Assembly (NCBI RefSeq): GCF_000255295.1
Contig: NC_017030.1
Location: 7,538,328 to 7,602,327 of the forward strand
Reading direction: 5' to 3'
DNA length: 64,000 nucleotides
DNA from: Corallococcus coralloides DSM 2259
GTDB taxonomy: Bacteria > Myxococcota > Myxococcia > Myxococcales > Myxococcaceae
Numbering within the stretch: the first letter of the stretch is position 1; every line of letters begins with the position of its first letter. The notes under the pieces are model-generated. The model worked only from the letters and a program-made list of their open reading frames with translations. It was not told the origin of the DNA and did no database searches. This document shows, one piece after another, positions 28,959-38,082 of the stretch. The position numbers were made by a program, and so were the translations under genes.

Positions 28959-29966
28959 ATGCAGGCGTACGAGCTCCACACCCCCACCGGCGCCTCCAGC
29001 TGGACCCTCGTGGAGGCGCCCCAGGCCCAACCGGGCCCCGGCCAGGCGCTCGTCCGCATCCACGCCGTCTCCCTCAACTACCGCGACCTCATCATCGCCC
29101 GCGGCACCTACCCCGGCCTCAAGCTCCCCCTCATCCCCTGCTCCGACGGCGCCGGCGAGGTCGTCGCCGTGGGCTCCGGTGTCACCCGCGTGAAGGTCGG
29201 CGACCGCGTGGCCCCCACCTTCTTCCAGGTCTGGACCGACGGTGAGCGCACCCCGGAGAAGGTCGCCCACGCGCTCGGAGGAAGCGTCCCCGGCGTCCTC
29301 GCGGAATACGTCTGCCTGGACGCCGAAGGGCTGGTGCTCCTGCCGGACTGGCTCTCCTACGAGGAGGGCTCCACCCTCCCCTGCGCCGCCGTCACCGCCT
29401 GGAACGCGCTCGTCCCCCAGGGCGGCCTCAAGCGCGGGCAGACCGTGCTCGCGCAGGGCACCGGCGGCGTGTCCATCTTCGCCCTCCAGTTCGCCCACCT
29501 CTTCGGGGCGCGCGTCCTCATCACCTCCAGCCAGGACGACAAGCTCCAGCGCGCGAAACAGTTGGGCGCACAGGGGCTCATCAACTACCGCCAGACGCCG
29601 GACTGGGAGGAGGCCGTGCTCACGCTCACCGGCAACCAGGGCGTGGACCATGTGCTGGAGGTCGGCGGCGCGGGCACGCTGCCCCGCTCCATCGCGGCCA
29701 CCAAGGAGGGCGGCCACATCGCGCTCATCGGCCTGCTCACCGGCGCTCCCGGCAAGCCGGACACCACCGCCACCAGCGCCAGACACCTGCGCGTCGTCAG
29801 CACCTACGTCGGCAGCCGCGAGATGTTCGAGGACATGCTCGAGGCCATGTCCCAGGAGAAGACCCGGCCCGTCATCGACCGCGTCTTCCCCTTCGCCCAG
29901 GCTCGCGAAGCGCTGCAGTACATGGAGTCCGGCGGCCACTTCGGAAAGATTGTCATCACCCTGTGA
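28959..29966 (+). CDS. Zinc-independent MDR alcohol dehydrogenase / quinone oxidoreductase family protein
   Basis: This 335-residue protein starts at 28959 behind GGAG. It follows the medium-chain reductase plan: GroES-like N-terminus (VRIHAVSLNYRDLIIARGTY, PCSDGAGEVVAVG), then a Rossmann domain with the nucleotide loop AQGTGGVSIFALQFA and VDHVLEVGGAG. The catalytic-zinc Cys and His of true alcohol dehydrogenases are absent (NYRDL replaces the Cys), as is the structural four-Cys loop. It is therefore most like zinc-free, NADPH-dependent quinone or enone reductases. The substrate is unknown. It is transcribed away from ssrA. Confidence 0.85.
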   Translation: MQAYELHTPTGASSWTLVEAPQAQPGPGQALVRIHAVSLNYRDLIIARGTYPGLKLPLIPCSDGAGEVVAVGSGVTRVKVGDRVAPTFFQVWTDGERTPEKVAHALGGSVPGVLAEYVCLDAEGLVLLPDWLSYEEGSTLPCAAVTAWNALVPQGGLKRGQTVLAQGTGGVSIFALQFAHLFGARVLITSSQDDKLQRAKQLGAQGLINYRQTPDWEEAVLTLTGNQGVDHVLEVGGAGTLPRSIAATKEGGHIALIGLLTGAPGKPDTTATSARHLRVVSTYVGSREMFEDMLEAMSQEKTRPVIDRVFPFAQAREALQYMESGGHFGKIVITL

Positions 29967-30073
29967 GGCATGGCTCTGGCGCGCAGGTGACATGCGCCGT
30001 CAGAAAGCCGCCCACCCAGGGCCTACCTCCGGCGTAACGTCCCGCGCGTTCCCAGCACCGAAAGGGTCCGCGC

Positions 30074-31438
30074 ATGCGCCGCCTGTTGCCCCTCCTGCTG
30101 CTGCTCCTGATGCCGGTGCTCCCGGCGTCCGCGCAGCAGCCTCCTGACGCCACCCGCTTCTTCCCCTACACGCTCAACACCACGATCCTGCCCAACGGGC
30201 TCACCGTGGTGCGCGTGCCGTTCAACTCGCCCGGCATCGTCGCGTACGTCACCGCCGTGCGCGTGGGTTCGCGCAACGAGGTGGAGCCCGGCCGCACCGG
30301 CTTCGCCCACTTCTTCGAACACATGATGTTCAAGGGGACGAAGGCGAACCCGGAGGGCCAGCGCGAGCGCATCCTCGGCGGCTTCGGCTTCGACGACAAC
30401 GCGTTCACCACCGACGACATCACCGTGTACCAGGTGTACGGCCCCACCGCCGGCCTGGAGAAGCTCATCGCGCTGGAGGCCGACCGCTTCCAGAACCTGG
30501 AGTACTCCGAGCCGGCCTTCCAGACGGAGGCGCTCGCCGTCCTGGGCGAGTACCACAAGAACGCCGCGGGCCCGGACCTCAAGCTGGAGGAGGCGCTGGC
30601 GAAGACGGCCTTCACCCGCCACACGTACCAGCACACCACGCTGGGCTTCTACGAAGACATCAAGGCCATGCCCCAGGCGTACGCGTACAGCCGCTCGTTC
30701 TTCGAGCGCTGGTACACGCCCGCCAACACCACCCTCTTCATCGTCGGTGACTTCAACGACGCGCAGGTGGTCTCCCAGGTGACCAAGGCCTACGGCGGAT
30801 GGCAGCGCCAGCCCACCAGCGTCATCATCCCCACCGAGCCCCCGCAGACGAAGCAGCGCACCGTCCACGTGGACTGGCCGCAGCCCACCCAGCCTCGCCA
30901 CGTGCTCGCGTGGCACACGCCCGCTGCTCGCGCGGACACGCCCGACGCCGCCATCCAGACCATCCTCGCCGAGTACCTCGTGGGAGACACCAGCCCCGCG
31001 TACAAGGAGCTGGTGCTGGAGAAGCAGTACGTCGAGTCGCTGAACGTCTACACCACGCCGCACCGCGACCCGTACCTGTTCCCCATCGACGCCACCTTGC
31101 AGGACGAGAAGTTCCGCGCCGACGTGGACGCCGTGCTGCGCCGCGAGGTGACGGCCCTGTCCGGCGGCCCGGTGGACGCCGTGCGCCTGAGGGCCATCCA
31201 GGACCACCTGCGCTACGGACTGCTGATGGACCTGGAGACGCCGCGCGACGTGGCCATCGACCTGGCCCTCTACGCGGGCGTGATGGGCCGCCCCGATGCG
31301 CTCGCCAGCTATCTGAAACAGCTGGGCAGCGTGACGCCGCAGCAGCTCACCCTGTTCGCGAGGAAGTACCTCGAGGACAAGAACCTCACCGTCCTCACCC
31401 TCACCCCCAAGGCCGTCGCCGCCGGAGGGACGCCGTGA
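30074..31438 (+). CDS. M16 family zinc peptidase, catalytic subunit
   Basis: This 454-residue protein has a signal peptide (MRRLLPLLLLLLMPVLPASA). The inverted zinc motif HFFEH (His79, Glu82, His83) and the downstream GEYHKNA, whose Glu is the third ligand, identify an active pitrilysin-type peptidase of the periplasm or cell envelope. The residue order FAHFFEHMMFKGT is standard for the family. The next gene starts 1 nt inside its stop and encodes the inactive-type M16 partner. Such pairs assemble into an alpha-beta clam-shell chamber, as in mitochondrial processing peptidase. The substrate is unknown. Confidence 0.92.
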   Translation: MRRLLPLLLLLLMPVLPASAQQPPDATRFFPYTLNTTILPNGLTVVRVPFNSPGIVAYVTAVRVGSRNEVEPGRTGFAHFFEHMMFKGTKANPEGQRERILGGFGFDDNAFTTDDITVYQVYGPTAGLEKLIALEADRFQNLEYSEPAFQTEALAVLGEYHKNAAGPDLKLEEALAKTAFTRHTYQHTTLGFYEDIKAMPQAYAYSRSFFERWYTPANTTLFIVGDFNDAQVVSQVTKAYGGWQRQPTSVIIPTEPPQTKQRTVHVDWPQPTQPRHVLAWHTPAARADTPDAAIQTILAEYLVGDTSPAYKELVLEKQYVESLNVYTTPHRDPYLFPIDATLQDEKFRADVDAVLRREVTALSGGPVDAVRLRAIQDHLRYGLLMDLETPRDVAIDLALYAGVMGRPDALASYLKQLGSVTPQQLTLFARKYLEDKNLTVLTLTPKAVAAGGTP

Positions 31439-33015
31439 TGAAGACCCGCGCTACCGTGTCGCTCGTCCTGGCCGCCGCGCTGTCGCTCGCCGCCTGCGCC
31501 CACCACAAGCCCCCCCATGAGGAACCGCCCCCGACGCCGCAGCCCGAACCGGGCTCCGTGCCCGCGGTGCCGCTGAACGAGCCGCCGCCGATGCACCTCG
31601 TGGTGCAGGCCCGGGCGGACACGCCCCTCGTCAGCCTGCGGCTCGTCTTCCACACGGGCTCCATCGACGACCCGAAGGGCAAGGAGGGCCTCACCGCCCT
31701 CACCGCGAAGCTGATGGCGGAGGGCGGCACGCAGCAGCTCACCGCCGCGCAGCTGCTGGAAGCGCTCTACCCCATGGCCGCCGAGCTCAAGGTCTTCACC
31801 GACAAGGAGATGACCACCCTCTCCGGCCGCGTCCACCAGGACTTCCTGCCCTCGTTCCTGCTGCTCTTCACGGACACGCTGCTCCAGCCGCGCTTCGACC
31901 CTGCGGAGTTCGAGCGCCTGCGCGCCAACGCGCTCAATGCCGTGCGCAACGGCCTGCGCAGTGAAGACGACGAGACGCTCGGCAAGGTGGGCCTGGACGC
32001 GCTCATCTACGCGGGGCACCCGTACGCCCACTACACCGGTGGCACCGTGCAGGGGCTCCAGTCCATCACGCTGGAAGACGTGAAGGCGCACGCGCGCCGC
32101 GTCTTCACGCAGGACCGGCTCGTCATCGGGCTCGCGGGTCCGGTGGACGCGAACCTCCAGCAGACCATGACCTCGCGCCTGAGCGCGCTGCCCGCCAAGG
32201 GCGCGCCCCGGGTGGAGCTGCCCACCGTGAAGTCCTCCGCGGGGCGCACGCTCATCCTCCAGAAGCCCACGCTCTCCACCGCCGTGAGCATGGGCTTCGT
32301 CACGCCGATGCGCCGGGGTGACCCGGACTTCTTCCCCGTGGCGTTCGCGCTGTCGAACCTGGGCGAGCACCGCCAGTTCATCGGCGTGCTCTTCAACGAG
32401 CTTCGCGAGCAGCGCGGCCTCAACTACGGCGACTACGCCTACGCCGAGCACTTCATCGAGGACCGGGGCAACGGCACCTTCAACCGCACCAACCTGGTGC
32501 GCACCCAGCAGGACGTGTCCATCTGGCTGCGCCCCGTGGTGCCCGCCAACGCCGTGTTCGCCACCCGCGGCGCGGTGTTCTTCCTGGAGCGCATGTCGAA
32601 GGAGCCGCTCACCCCGGAGCGCTTCAACCTGGTGCGCGGCTTCCTCCAGGGCTACACGCGCCTGTGGGAGCAGACCGACCAGCGACGGCTGGGCTTCGCC
32701 ATCGACTCGCTCTACTACGGCACGCCCCACTTCCTGGACGCCTACCGCTCCGCGCTGACGACGATGACGCCGGAGTCCGTGCAGGCCGCCGTCAAACGGC
32801 AGCTCTCCCCGGAGAAGCTGGCGCTCGTCTACGTCACGGAGGACGCGCAGGGACTGGCGGAGAAGCTGAAGTCCGGCGCGCCTTCGCCCATCACCTACGC
32901 GTCACCCAAGCCACCGGAGCTGCTCAAGCTGGATGAGCTCATCATCCAGCAGAAGCTGCCGGTGCGCCCGGACGCCGTCCAGATCGTCCCAGCGTCGGGG
33001 TTCATGGAGCGCTGA
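31438..33015 (+). CDS. M16 family lipoprotein, inactive-type partner subunit
   Basis: This 525-residue protein starts at ATG 31438, overlapping the previous stop. A lipoprotein signal (SLAAC) is followed by a Pro-rich linker of about 30 residues (HHKPPHEEPPPTPQPEPG). Two M16 domains follow. At the position of HxxEH it reads LTALTAKLMAEGGT, so the zinc ligands are missing. The C-terminal M16 domain keeps the Arg/Tyr substrate-binding region (LREQRGLNYGDYAYAEHF). It is probably the non-catalytic beta-like subunit, lipid-anchored and holding the catalytic subunit at the outer membrane. Confidence 0.88.
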   Translation: MKTRATVSLVLAAALSLAACAHHKPPHEEPPPTPQPEPGSVPAVPLNEPPPMHLVVQARADTPLVSLRLVFHTGSIDDPKGKEGLTALTAKLMAEGGTQQLTAAQLLEALYPMAAELKVFTDKEMTTLSGRVHQDFLPSFLLLFTDTLLQPRFDPAEFERLRANALNAVRNGLRSEDDETLGKVGLDALIYAGHPYAHYTGGTVQGLQSITLEDVKAHARRVFTQDRLVIGLAGPVDANLQQTMTSRLSALPAKGAPRVELPTVKSSAGRTLILQKPTLSTAVSMGFVTPMRRGDPDFFPVAFALSNLGEHRQFIGVLFNELREQRGLNYGDYAYAEHFIEDRGNGTFNRTNLVRTQQDVSIWLRPVVPANAVFATRGAVFFLERMSKEPLTPERFNLVRGFLQGYTRLWEQTDQRRLGFAIDSLYYGTPHFLDAYRSALTTMTPESVQAAVKRQLSPEKLALVYVTEDAQGLAEKLKSGAPSPITYASPKPPELLKLDELIIQQKLPVRPDAVQIVPASGFMER

Positions 33016-33037
33016 CGTCCGCGCGCCCTTCCGGCGC

Positions 33038-34051
33038 TCAGGGGCTTTCCGGCAACGCCGTCCACACGCCGCGGAAGCGCTTGAGCGCCGGATCCTTCTG
33101 GCGCTTGCACTCCACGCCGTCCACCTGGACGGTGCCGTCGTCGCTGAGCAGCAGGATGTCCTCCGACGTGTCGGGCGTGAAGAACGCCTCCGGGTTCACG
33201 CCCGACAGGTCCACCGACGTCACCGGCACTGGCGCATCGTCCCCGCCCTTCCAGGTGAACAGCCGCGACTTCGCCTCGGAGGCGGTGGCCCCCGCCATGA
33301 TGAGGTAGCGCCCCCGCCACGACGACAGCGAGCGGATGCCCAGCCCGCCCAGCTCCAGCAGCCGGGGCTCCCCGAAGCGCGCGGTCGCGCCGTCGCGCAC
33401 CACCGCCTCCGGGTTCAGGAGCGGCACCACCAGCGCCTTGCCTTGCGTCAGCGGACTGCGGAAACCAATCAGCATCCCGGGCGCGTCCAGCATCGCCGTC
33501 ATGCCTTCGATGTTGAGCCCACCGGGCTCCTTGGGCGGCAGCGGCTCCGCCTGCGCGAGCCCGTACGGCGCGAGCCTCGCGTCCGCGAGCAGGTCCTCCA
33601 GGAGCTGCGTGTACGGCTGCCCGACGACCTGCACGTGCTCGGGGTCTTCCACGCCGGTGGCGAAGAAGCGCAGGCGCGCGGGCTGCTTCTTTCCGGCGCT
33701 GTTGCGGCCATGCGACGTGAGCCAGAAGGCCAGGTTGCCCAGCCGCGAGCCCGCTTCGATGTCCGTCTCCGGCGGCTTCTTCTTCACCGGCAAATCGAGC
33801 GACGGCGTCAGGTCCACCGTGCGCAGCGGACGGCCGCCCTTCCGCGCATCGTAGACGCGCAGGATGTTGTCCTCGTCGTCCGCCACCACGAACAGGCCCT
33901 GGCCCAGCTCCACCGCGCCGGACGCGTCACAGCTGCCTTCGAAGACGACCGTGTTCGCGGGCGCGGCGGGCAGCGCGTCTCGCCGCACGTTCGCCTCGCG
34001 GGTGCCACAGCCCGCCACCAGGACACATCCCCACAGGAGCCACCGTTTCAT
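33038..34051 (-). CDS. DUF3616 domain lipoprotein
   Basis: This 337-residue protein has a lipoprotein signal (lipobox VAGC). The mature part matches DUF3616: FEGSCDASGAVELGQGLFVV, ADDEDNILRVYD, then GGLNIEGMTAMLDAPGMLIG followed by a FRSPL-type strand and ALVVPLLNPEAVV. The repeated short strands suggest a beta-propeller that binds a ligand or reports on an exported component; the family has no assigned function. It is divergent from the OmpA gene and convergent with the M16 operon. Confidence 0.85.
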   Translation of the reverse strand: MKRWLLWGCVLVAGCGTREANVRRDALPAAPANTVVFEGSCDASGAVELGQGLFVVADDEDNILRVYDARKGGRPLRTVDLTPSLDLPVKKKPPETDIEAGSRLGNLAFWLTSHGRNSAGKKQPARLRFFATGVEDPEHVQVVGQPYTQLLEDLLADARLAPYGLAQAEPLPPKEPGGLNIEGMTAMLDAPGMLIGFRSPLTQGKALVVPLLNPEAVVRDGATARFGEPRLLELGGLGIRSLSSWRGRYLIMAGATASEAKSRLFTWKGGDDAPVPVTSVDLSGVNPEAFFTPDTSEDILLLSDDGTVQVDGVECKRQKDPALKRFRGVWTALPESP

Positions 34052-34250
34052 GGCCCTTCTTCTCGCCGCTCACACCGCGTCGTGCGCGCCGGGAAACCGG
34101 AGGCCCTCCGCGAAATGTGTCTTAAGCAACAAGACACACGGCGGATCCGAAGGGCTCGGCATTTGTAGAAATGGCATGGGGCTGTAGCTCACGCACCCAG
34201 GGGATGGGGTTTTCTTCCGGTGGCGGGAGGTGGGTGCTAAGAGCCTCAGG

Positions 34251-36137
34251 ATGCAATGCCCCGACTCCGAACCTTCGTGGAGCCGGTCCGCGTGCGGCGC
34301 GGCCCTGCGACTCGCGGTCCTGGGCCTGCTGCTCACCACGGCAGCGGCCCATGCTCAGCCTGACCCCTTCTCCCGAGGCTTCGACGCCGTCCCGGTGAAA
34401 CCCACGGCCGCGCAGGACAGCGGCATTGGCCTGGAAGGCGCCACCGTGGAACCGGTGGGCAGCTACCGGGGCGCGCTGCTCTTCGACTTCAACTGGCGCA
34501 TCCTCGCGCTGAAGCTGGGTGACGAGAAGCTGGGGAACCTGCTGCCGTACCGGCTGGACGCGCACCTGCTCTTCTCCTACCAGCTGCTGGAGCGGTTGGA
34601 GCTGGGCGTGGACCTGCCCGTCACGCTCCTGCAGGGCGACAACTTCTCGCTCCTGGGGGACGCGCTGAACTCGCCGGACTTCCCCGGCGCCGCGGGCGTC
34701 AGCGGCACCACGCTGGGCGACATCCGCGTGCTGCCGCGCGTGAGCCTCTTGAACCCGAACCACTTCCCGTTGGGGCTCGCGCTCGTCACGGAAGTGCGGC
34801 TGCCCACCGGCAGCGCGCAGAGCTTCACGGGTGAGAGCGGCGTGGTGTTCGCCCCGCGCCTGGCCCTGGAGAAGCGGCTGGGGCCCGTGCGCGTGCTGGG
34901 CAACGCGGGCGTGCTGGTGCGCCCCGCGGCGCAGTACCTCAACCTGCGCGTGGACGACGAGCTGACGCTGGGCGCGGGCGGCATCGTGGACCTGCCGGAC
35001 ATCAGCCGGCTGCGCGAGGTGAAGGCCACCGCGGAAATGCACCTGCGCACGCCGCTGGCGCGCCCCTTCAACTTCGACCAGGCGGATTCGCTCAAGTCGC
35101 CGTGGGAGCTGCTGGTGGGCGCCCGCGCGAAGGTGTGGGGCGACTGGGGCGTGGAGCTGGACGTGGGCCGCGGCCTCAACGTCACCACCGGCTACGGCCG
35201 TGAGGCCCTGCGGGTCATGCTGGCGCTGCGCTACGACAAGACCTTCAAGGACGAGGGCCCAGACTCCGACGGCGACGGCGTGCCCGACGTGCGCGACCGC
35301 TGCCCCACGCAGCCCGAGGACAAGGACGACTTCGAGGACTTCGACGGCTGCCCGGATCCGGACAACGACGGCGACGGCGTGGCGGACGGCGAGGACGCGT
35401 GCCCCAACAAGCCCGGCCCGAAGGAAAGCAAGGGCTGCCCGGTGGAGCCGGACAAGGACACCGACGGCGACGGCGTCATGGACCCGCTGGACAAGTGCAT
35501 CACGGTACCCGGCCCGAAGGACTTCGACGGCTGCCCGGACACGGACTACGACGAGATTCCGGACGGCGAGGACGACTGCCCCGACGTGGCCGGCCCGCCG
35601 GAGAACAACGGCTGCCCGTACGACGCTCCGCCCTACGTGGTGGTGGAGTCGGACCGCATCCGCATCAAGGGCAACATCCTGTTCGAGACGGGCTCCGCGG
35701 TCATCCAGAAGCAGTCGTACCCGCTGCTGGACGAGGTGGCGACGGTGCTCACCAAGAACCCGACGCTGGGGCCCGTGCAGATTGAAGGGCACACGGACAA
35801 CAAGGGTTCGCGTGCGCTCAACATGGACCTGTCCAACCGGCGCGCGAAGTCGGTGCTCGAGTACCTGACGAAGAAGGGCATCGACCGCAAGCGCCTCACG
35901 TCGCAGGGCTTCGGGTTCGACCGGCCCATCGCCACCAACGACACGGCGCTCGGCCGCGCGAAGAACCGGCGCGTGGACTTCAAGCTCGTGAAGTCGGAGA
36001 TCGAATCCGGCCCGAAGGAGACCATCGTCCCCCACGGCCAGCCGCCGCCGCCCGGCACCGAGCCGGTCCCCGGACCGGGGGCGCCGCCCGCGACTCCCGC
36101 ACCTGGCGCGGGCACGACGCCGGCGGGCAAGAAGTAA
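34251..36137 (+). CDS. OmpA-family outer-membrane protein with TSP type-3 repeats
   Basis: This 628-residue protein starts at ATG 34251; GTG 34230 would add 7 residues. A signal peptide (ending AAAHA) is followed by about 300 residues of amphipathic strands (GALLFDFNWRILALKLG, AHLLFSYQLLERLELGVDLP), consistent with an outer-membrane beta-barrel. Four calcium-binding thrombospondin type-3 repeats follow (DSDGDGVPDVRDRCP, DNDGDGVADGEDACP, DTDGDGVMDPLDKC, DTDYDEIPDGEDDCPD). The C-terminal OmpA domain (ILFETGSAVIQ, IEGHTDNKGSRALNMDLSNR, AKNRRVDFKL) binds peptidoglycan. It ties the outer membrane to the cell wall. The Pro/Gly/Ala tail after it is low complexity. Confidence 0.92.
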   Translation: MQCPDSEPSWSRSACGAALRLAVLGLLLTTAAAHAQPDPFSRGFDAVPVKPTAAQDSGIGLEGATVEPVGSYRGALLFDFNWRILALKLGDEKLGNLLPYRLDAHLLFSYQLLERLELGVDLPVTLLQGDNFSLLGDALNSPDFPGAAGVSGTTLGDIRVLPRVSLLNPNHFPLGLALVTEVRLPTGSAQSFTGESGVVFAPRLALEKRLGPVRVLGNAGVLVRPAAQYLNLRVDDELTLGAGGIVDLPDISRLREVKATAEMHLRTPLARPFNFDQADSLKSPWELLVGARAKVWGDWGVELDVGRGLNVTTGYGREALRVMLALRYDKTFKDEGPDSDGDGVPDVRDRCPTQPEDKDDFEDFDGCPDPDNDGDGVADGEDACPNKPGPKESKGCPVEPDKDTDGDGVMDPLDKCITVPGPKDFDGCPDTDYDEIPDGEDDCPDVAGPPENNGCPYDAPPYVVVESDRIRIKGNILFETGSAVIQKQSYPLLDEVATVLTKNPTLGPVQIEGHTDNKGSRALNMDLSNRRAKSVLEYLTKKGIDRKRLTSQGFGFDRPIATNDTALGRAKNRRVDFKLVKSEIESGPKETIVPHGQPPPPGTEPVPGPGAPPATPAPGAGTTPAGKK

Positions 36138-36146
36138 CCAGGGCTT

Positions 36147-36173
36147 GGGACGGCCCGGAGCACGGGCCGTCCC
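36147..36173. terminator. Bidirectional terminator hairpin
   Basis: Arms GGGACGGCCCG and CGGGCCGTCCC with a short loop lie between the convergent OmpA and FBP genes. Confidence 0.65.
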
Positions 36174-36180
36174 GCGCCTT

Positions 36181-36648
36181 TCAGGCGTCCGGGTTGCCGT
36201 CGATGCCCAGGGCCTCTTTCGCGAAGCGGGCCATTCGCTCGACGAGCTTCTTGTTGTTGTCCAGGACGCTCTGCCCCGCGCGGTTCGTCACGGCCTCCAG
36301 CCGCTCGCCGCAGCGCAGGTCCAGGCAGAGGTTCGTGCCCACCCGGCGCTTCGAGTTGGCATCCGTGGTGAGCAGTCCCACGTCCGCTCCGGTGGAGGTG
36401 TGGCACCACTCACACATGTGGGGCGACGCCGGGTCCCCCTGCTGATCCCTGCGGAAGGCGATGCCCGTGGGCCGCTTGCTGCCGGGGGCGGTGAACACCA
36501 GGAAGACGCGCACGCCGTAGGGGTCCACCCACGCGAGGTAGTCCCGCACGAAGAGCGGGAACCGGGTGTCCTTCGGCAGCTCGACGAACTTGCGGTCCCG
36601 GGGGCGGAACGCGTCCAGGAACTCTTTCTCGGTCTCGATGAGGAACAT
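36181..36648 (-). CDS. FBP domain (elongation factor G-binding type) zinc-finger protein, paralogue 1
   Basis: This 155-residue protein carries the FBP C-terminal treble-clef zinc finger: HMCEWCHTSTGADVGLL and, about 26 residues later, NLCLDLRCGERLEA, so the C-x2-C ... C-x4-C ligands are present. The N-terminal 60 residues (ELPKDTRFPLFVRDYLAWVD) precede the finger. In fusidic-acid-resistance proteins of the FusB/FBP group this finger binds elongation factor G and frees stalled EF-G from the ribosome. The helical N-terminal domain of FusB is not obvious here, so the role is inferred. A paralogue lies 88 bp upstream in tandem. Confidence 0.8.
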   Translation of the reverse strand: MFLIETEKEFLDAFRPRDRKFVELPKDTRFPLFVRDYLAWVDPYGVRVFLVFTAPGSKRPTGIAFRRDQQGDPASPHMCEWCHTSTGADVGLLTTDANSKRRVGTNLCLDLRCGERLEAVTNRAGQSVLDNNKKLVERMARFAKEALGIDGNPDA

Positions 36649-36735
36649 GGGTGGCTGGATAATCTAACGCGCCCTCCGGTTCCTGGCCGCCCTCCCCCCG
36701 CCCTGGCGGCCTGTCAGGGCGGCAGGCACTCGAAC

Positions 36736-37206
36736 CTACGCATCCGAGCCGGGCGCGTACCCCAACGCTTCGCTCGCGAAGCGCGCCATGCGTTCAATCA
36801 ACTGCGCGGTGTCGTCCTGGAGGCTGCGACCGGACCGGTCCGCCTGCGCCTCCAGCCGCTCACCGCAGCGCAGGTCCAGGCAGAGGTTCACGCCCACCCG
36901 GCGCTTCGAATCCACATCCGTGGTGAGCAGGCCGATCTCCGCATCGGTGGACGTCCGGCACCAGTCACACATCTTGGGCGCCAACGCCGGGTCTCCCTGC
37001 TGGTCCCTGCGGAAGGCGATGCCCGTGGCCTGCTTGCCCCCGGGGGCGACGAACACCAGGAAGACGCGCACCCCATACGGATCCACCCACGAAAGGTAGT
37101 TCCGCACGAAGAGCGGGAGCTGGGTGCCCTTGGGCAGTTCGACGTGCTTGCGATCCCTGGAGCGGAACGCACGCAGCAACTCTTTCTCTGACTCGATTCG
37201 GAACAT
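36736..37206 (-). CDS. FBP domain zinc-finger protein, paralogue 2
   Basis: This 156-residue protein is roughly two-thirds identical to the neighbour by eye. The start at 37206 is set by alignment of MFRIESEKELL with the paralogue's MFLIETEKEFL; no clear ribosome binding site is seen. Zinc-finger ligands are conserved (KMCDWCRTSTDAEIGLL and NLCLDLRCGERLEA). The two copies point the same way and lie in tandem, so they come from a local duplication. Separate roles are possible, but nothing in the sequence shows them. Confidence 0.8.
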   Translation of the reverse strand: MFRIESEKELLRAFRSRDRKHVELPKGTQLPLFVRNYLSWVDPYGVRVFLVFVAPGGKQATGIAFRRDQQGDPALAPKMCDWCRTSTDAEIGLLTTDVDSKRRVGVNLCLDLRCGERLEAQADRSGRSLQDDTAQLIERMARFASEALGYAPGSDA

Positions 37207-37340
37207 GGCGTGCTCTGACGGACTGCCTTCAAGAACATCCTGAACGTGCTTCAGCCTGAGTTTGGCCAACCCCCGCGGACACTGGGTTGGAATCACCACC
37301 GTATCCAGCTTGGCGGGCCACTCACGTTCCGAGGACCCCC

Positions 37341-38027
37341 ATGCACATTTCCCTACGGATCCTGCTGCCCCTGCTGGTCATCGGGCTGGGAGGTATCGCC
37401 TGTGGCGATGGTGCCTCCTCCACCAACCAACCGCCCACCGTGAGCGACACCGTCTCCGCGCCCACGGCCCTGGTCGCGGGAACGACCGGCACCCTGACCG
37501 TCACCGCGAGCGATCCTGACGGAGACCCGCTGACCTACACGTGGATGCAGGTCGACCCCTCCCCCCAGGGCACCTGGGTGGGCGGCACCCACGGCGAGAG
37601 CGCGCAGTGGTACTCGCCCGTCGTGGGCACGGAGACCGCGTTCACCTTCCACGTGAGCGTCTCGGATGGCGTGAACCCGCCCGTGGTGCGGACCGTCACC
37701 CTGCCCGTGTCGGTGCCCCGCTATGGCGCGGACGTCCAATCGCTGTGGAACTCCGGGCAGTGCACGAACTGCCACGGCAAGGCCGGCAACCTGAGCCTGG
37801 CCTCGACCAGCAGCCACGCGAGCCTGGTCAACGTCACCGCCAGGGCCTGCGGCACCCTCCAGCGCGTCATGCCCGGCGACCCGGACAACTCGGCGCTCGT
37901 GCGCAAGATGGAGGGCACGGCGTGCGGCGACCGCATGCCCACGGGCAAGCCGGAGTACTTCGACCAGCACCCGGGCCTGAACGTCCTGGTCCGCTCGTGG
38001 ATCCTCGCGGGCGCGGCCAACGACTGA
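37341..38027 (+). CDS. Lipoprotein with Ig-like domain and c-type heme motif
   Basis: This 228-residue protein starts at ATG 37341 behind GAGGA, with lipobox GIAC. Residues about 30-125 form a PKD/Ig-like domain (VTASDPDGDPLTYTWMQVDP, FTFHVSVSDGVNPPVVRTVT). The C-terminal 90 residues hold CTNCHGKAG, a CxxCH heme-attachment site, and a later GDRMPTGKPEYF that could supply an axial Met. The layout (Ig module plus a short planctomycete-type cytochrome c module) suggests a lipid-anchored, outward-facing cytochrome-like protein. Whether it binds heme is unproven. Partner redox genes are not adjacent. Confidence 0.75.
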   Translation: MHISLRILLPLLVIGLGGIACGDGASSTNQPPTVSDTVSAPTALVAGTTGTLTVTASDPDGDPLTYTWMQVDPSPQGTWVGGTHGESAQWYSPVVGTETAFTFHVSVSDGVNPPVVRTVTLPVSVPRYGADVQSLWNSGQCTNCHGKAGNLSLASTSSHASLVNVTARACGTLQRVMPGDPDNSALVRKMEGTACGDRMPTGKPEYFDQHPGLNVLVRSWILAGAAND

Positions 38028-38082
38028 CGGCAGGGACACCGCGGGCTCGCGCCCGTTCCAGCCGGGGCATAGGCTCGCGGTC

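Noticed and set aside
34180..34210. tRNA-like GGCTGTAGCTCA near 34.2 kb
   Set aside because: No matching acceptor strand, anticodon loop or T-arm follows, so it is chance.
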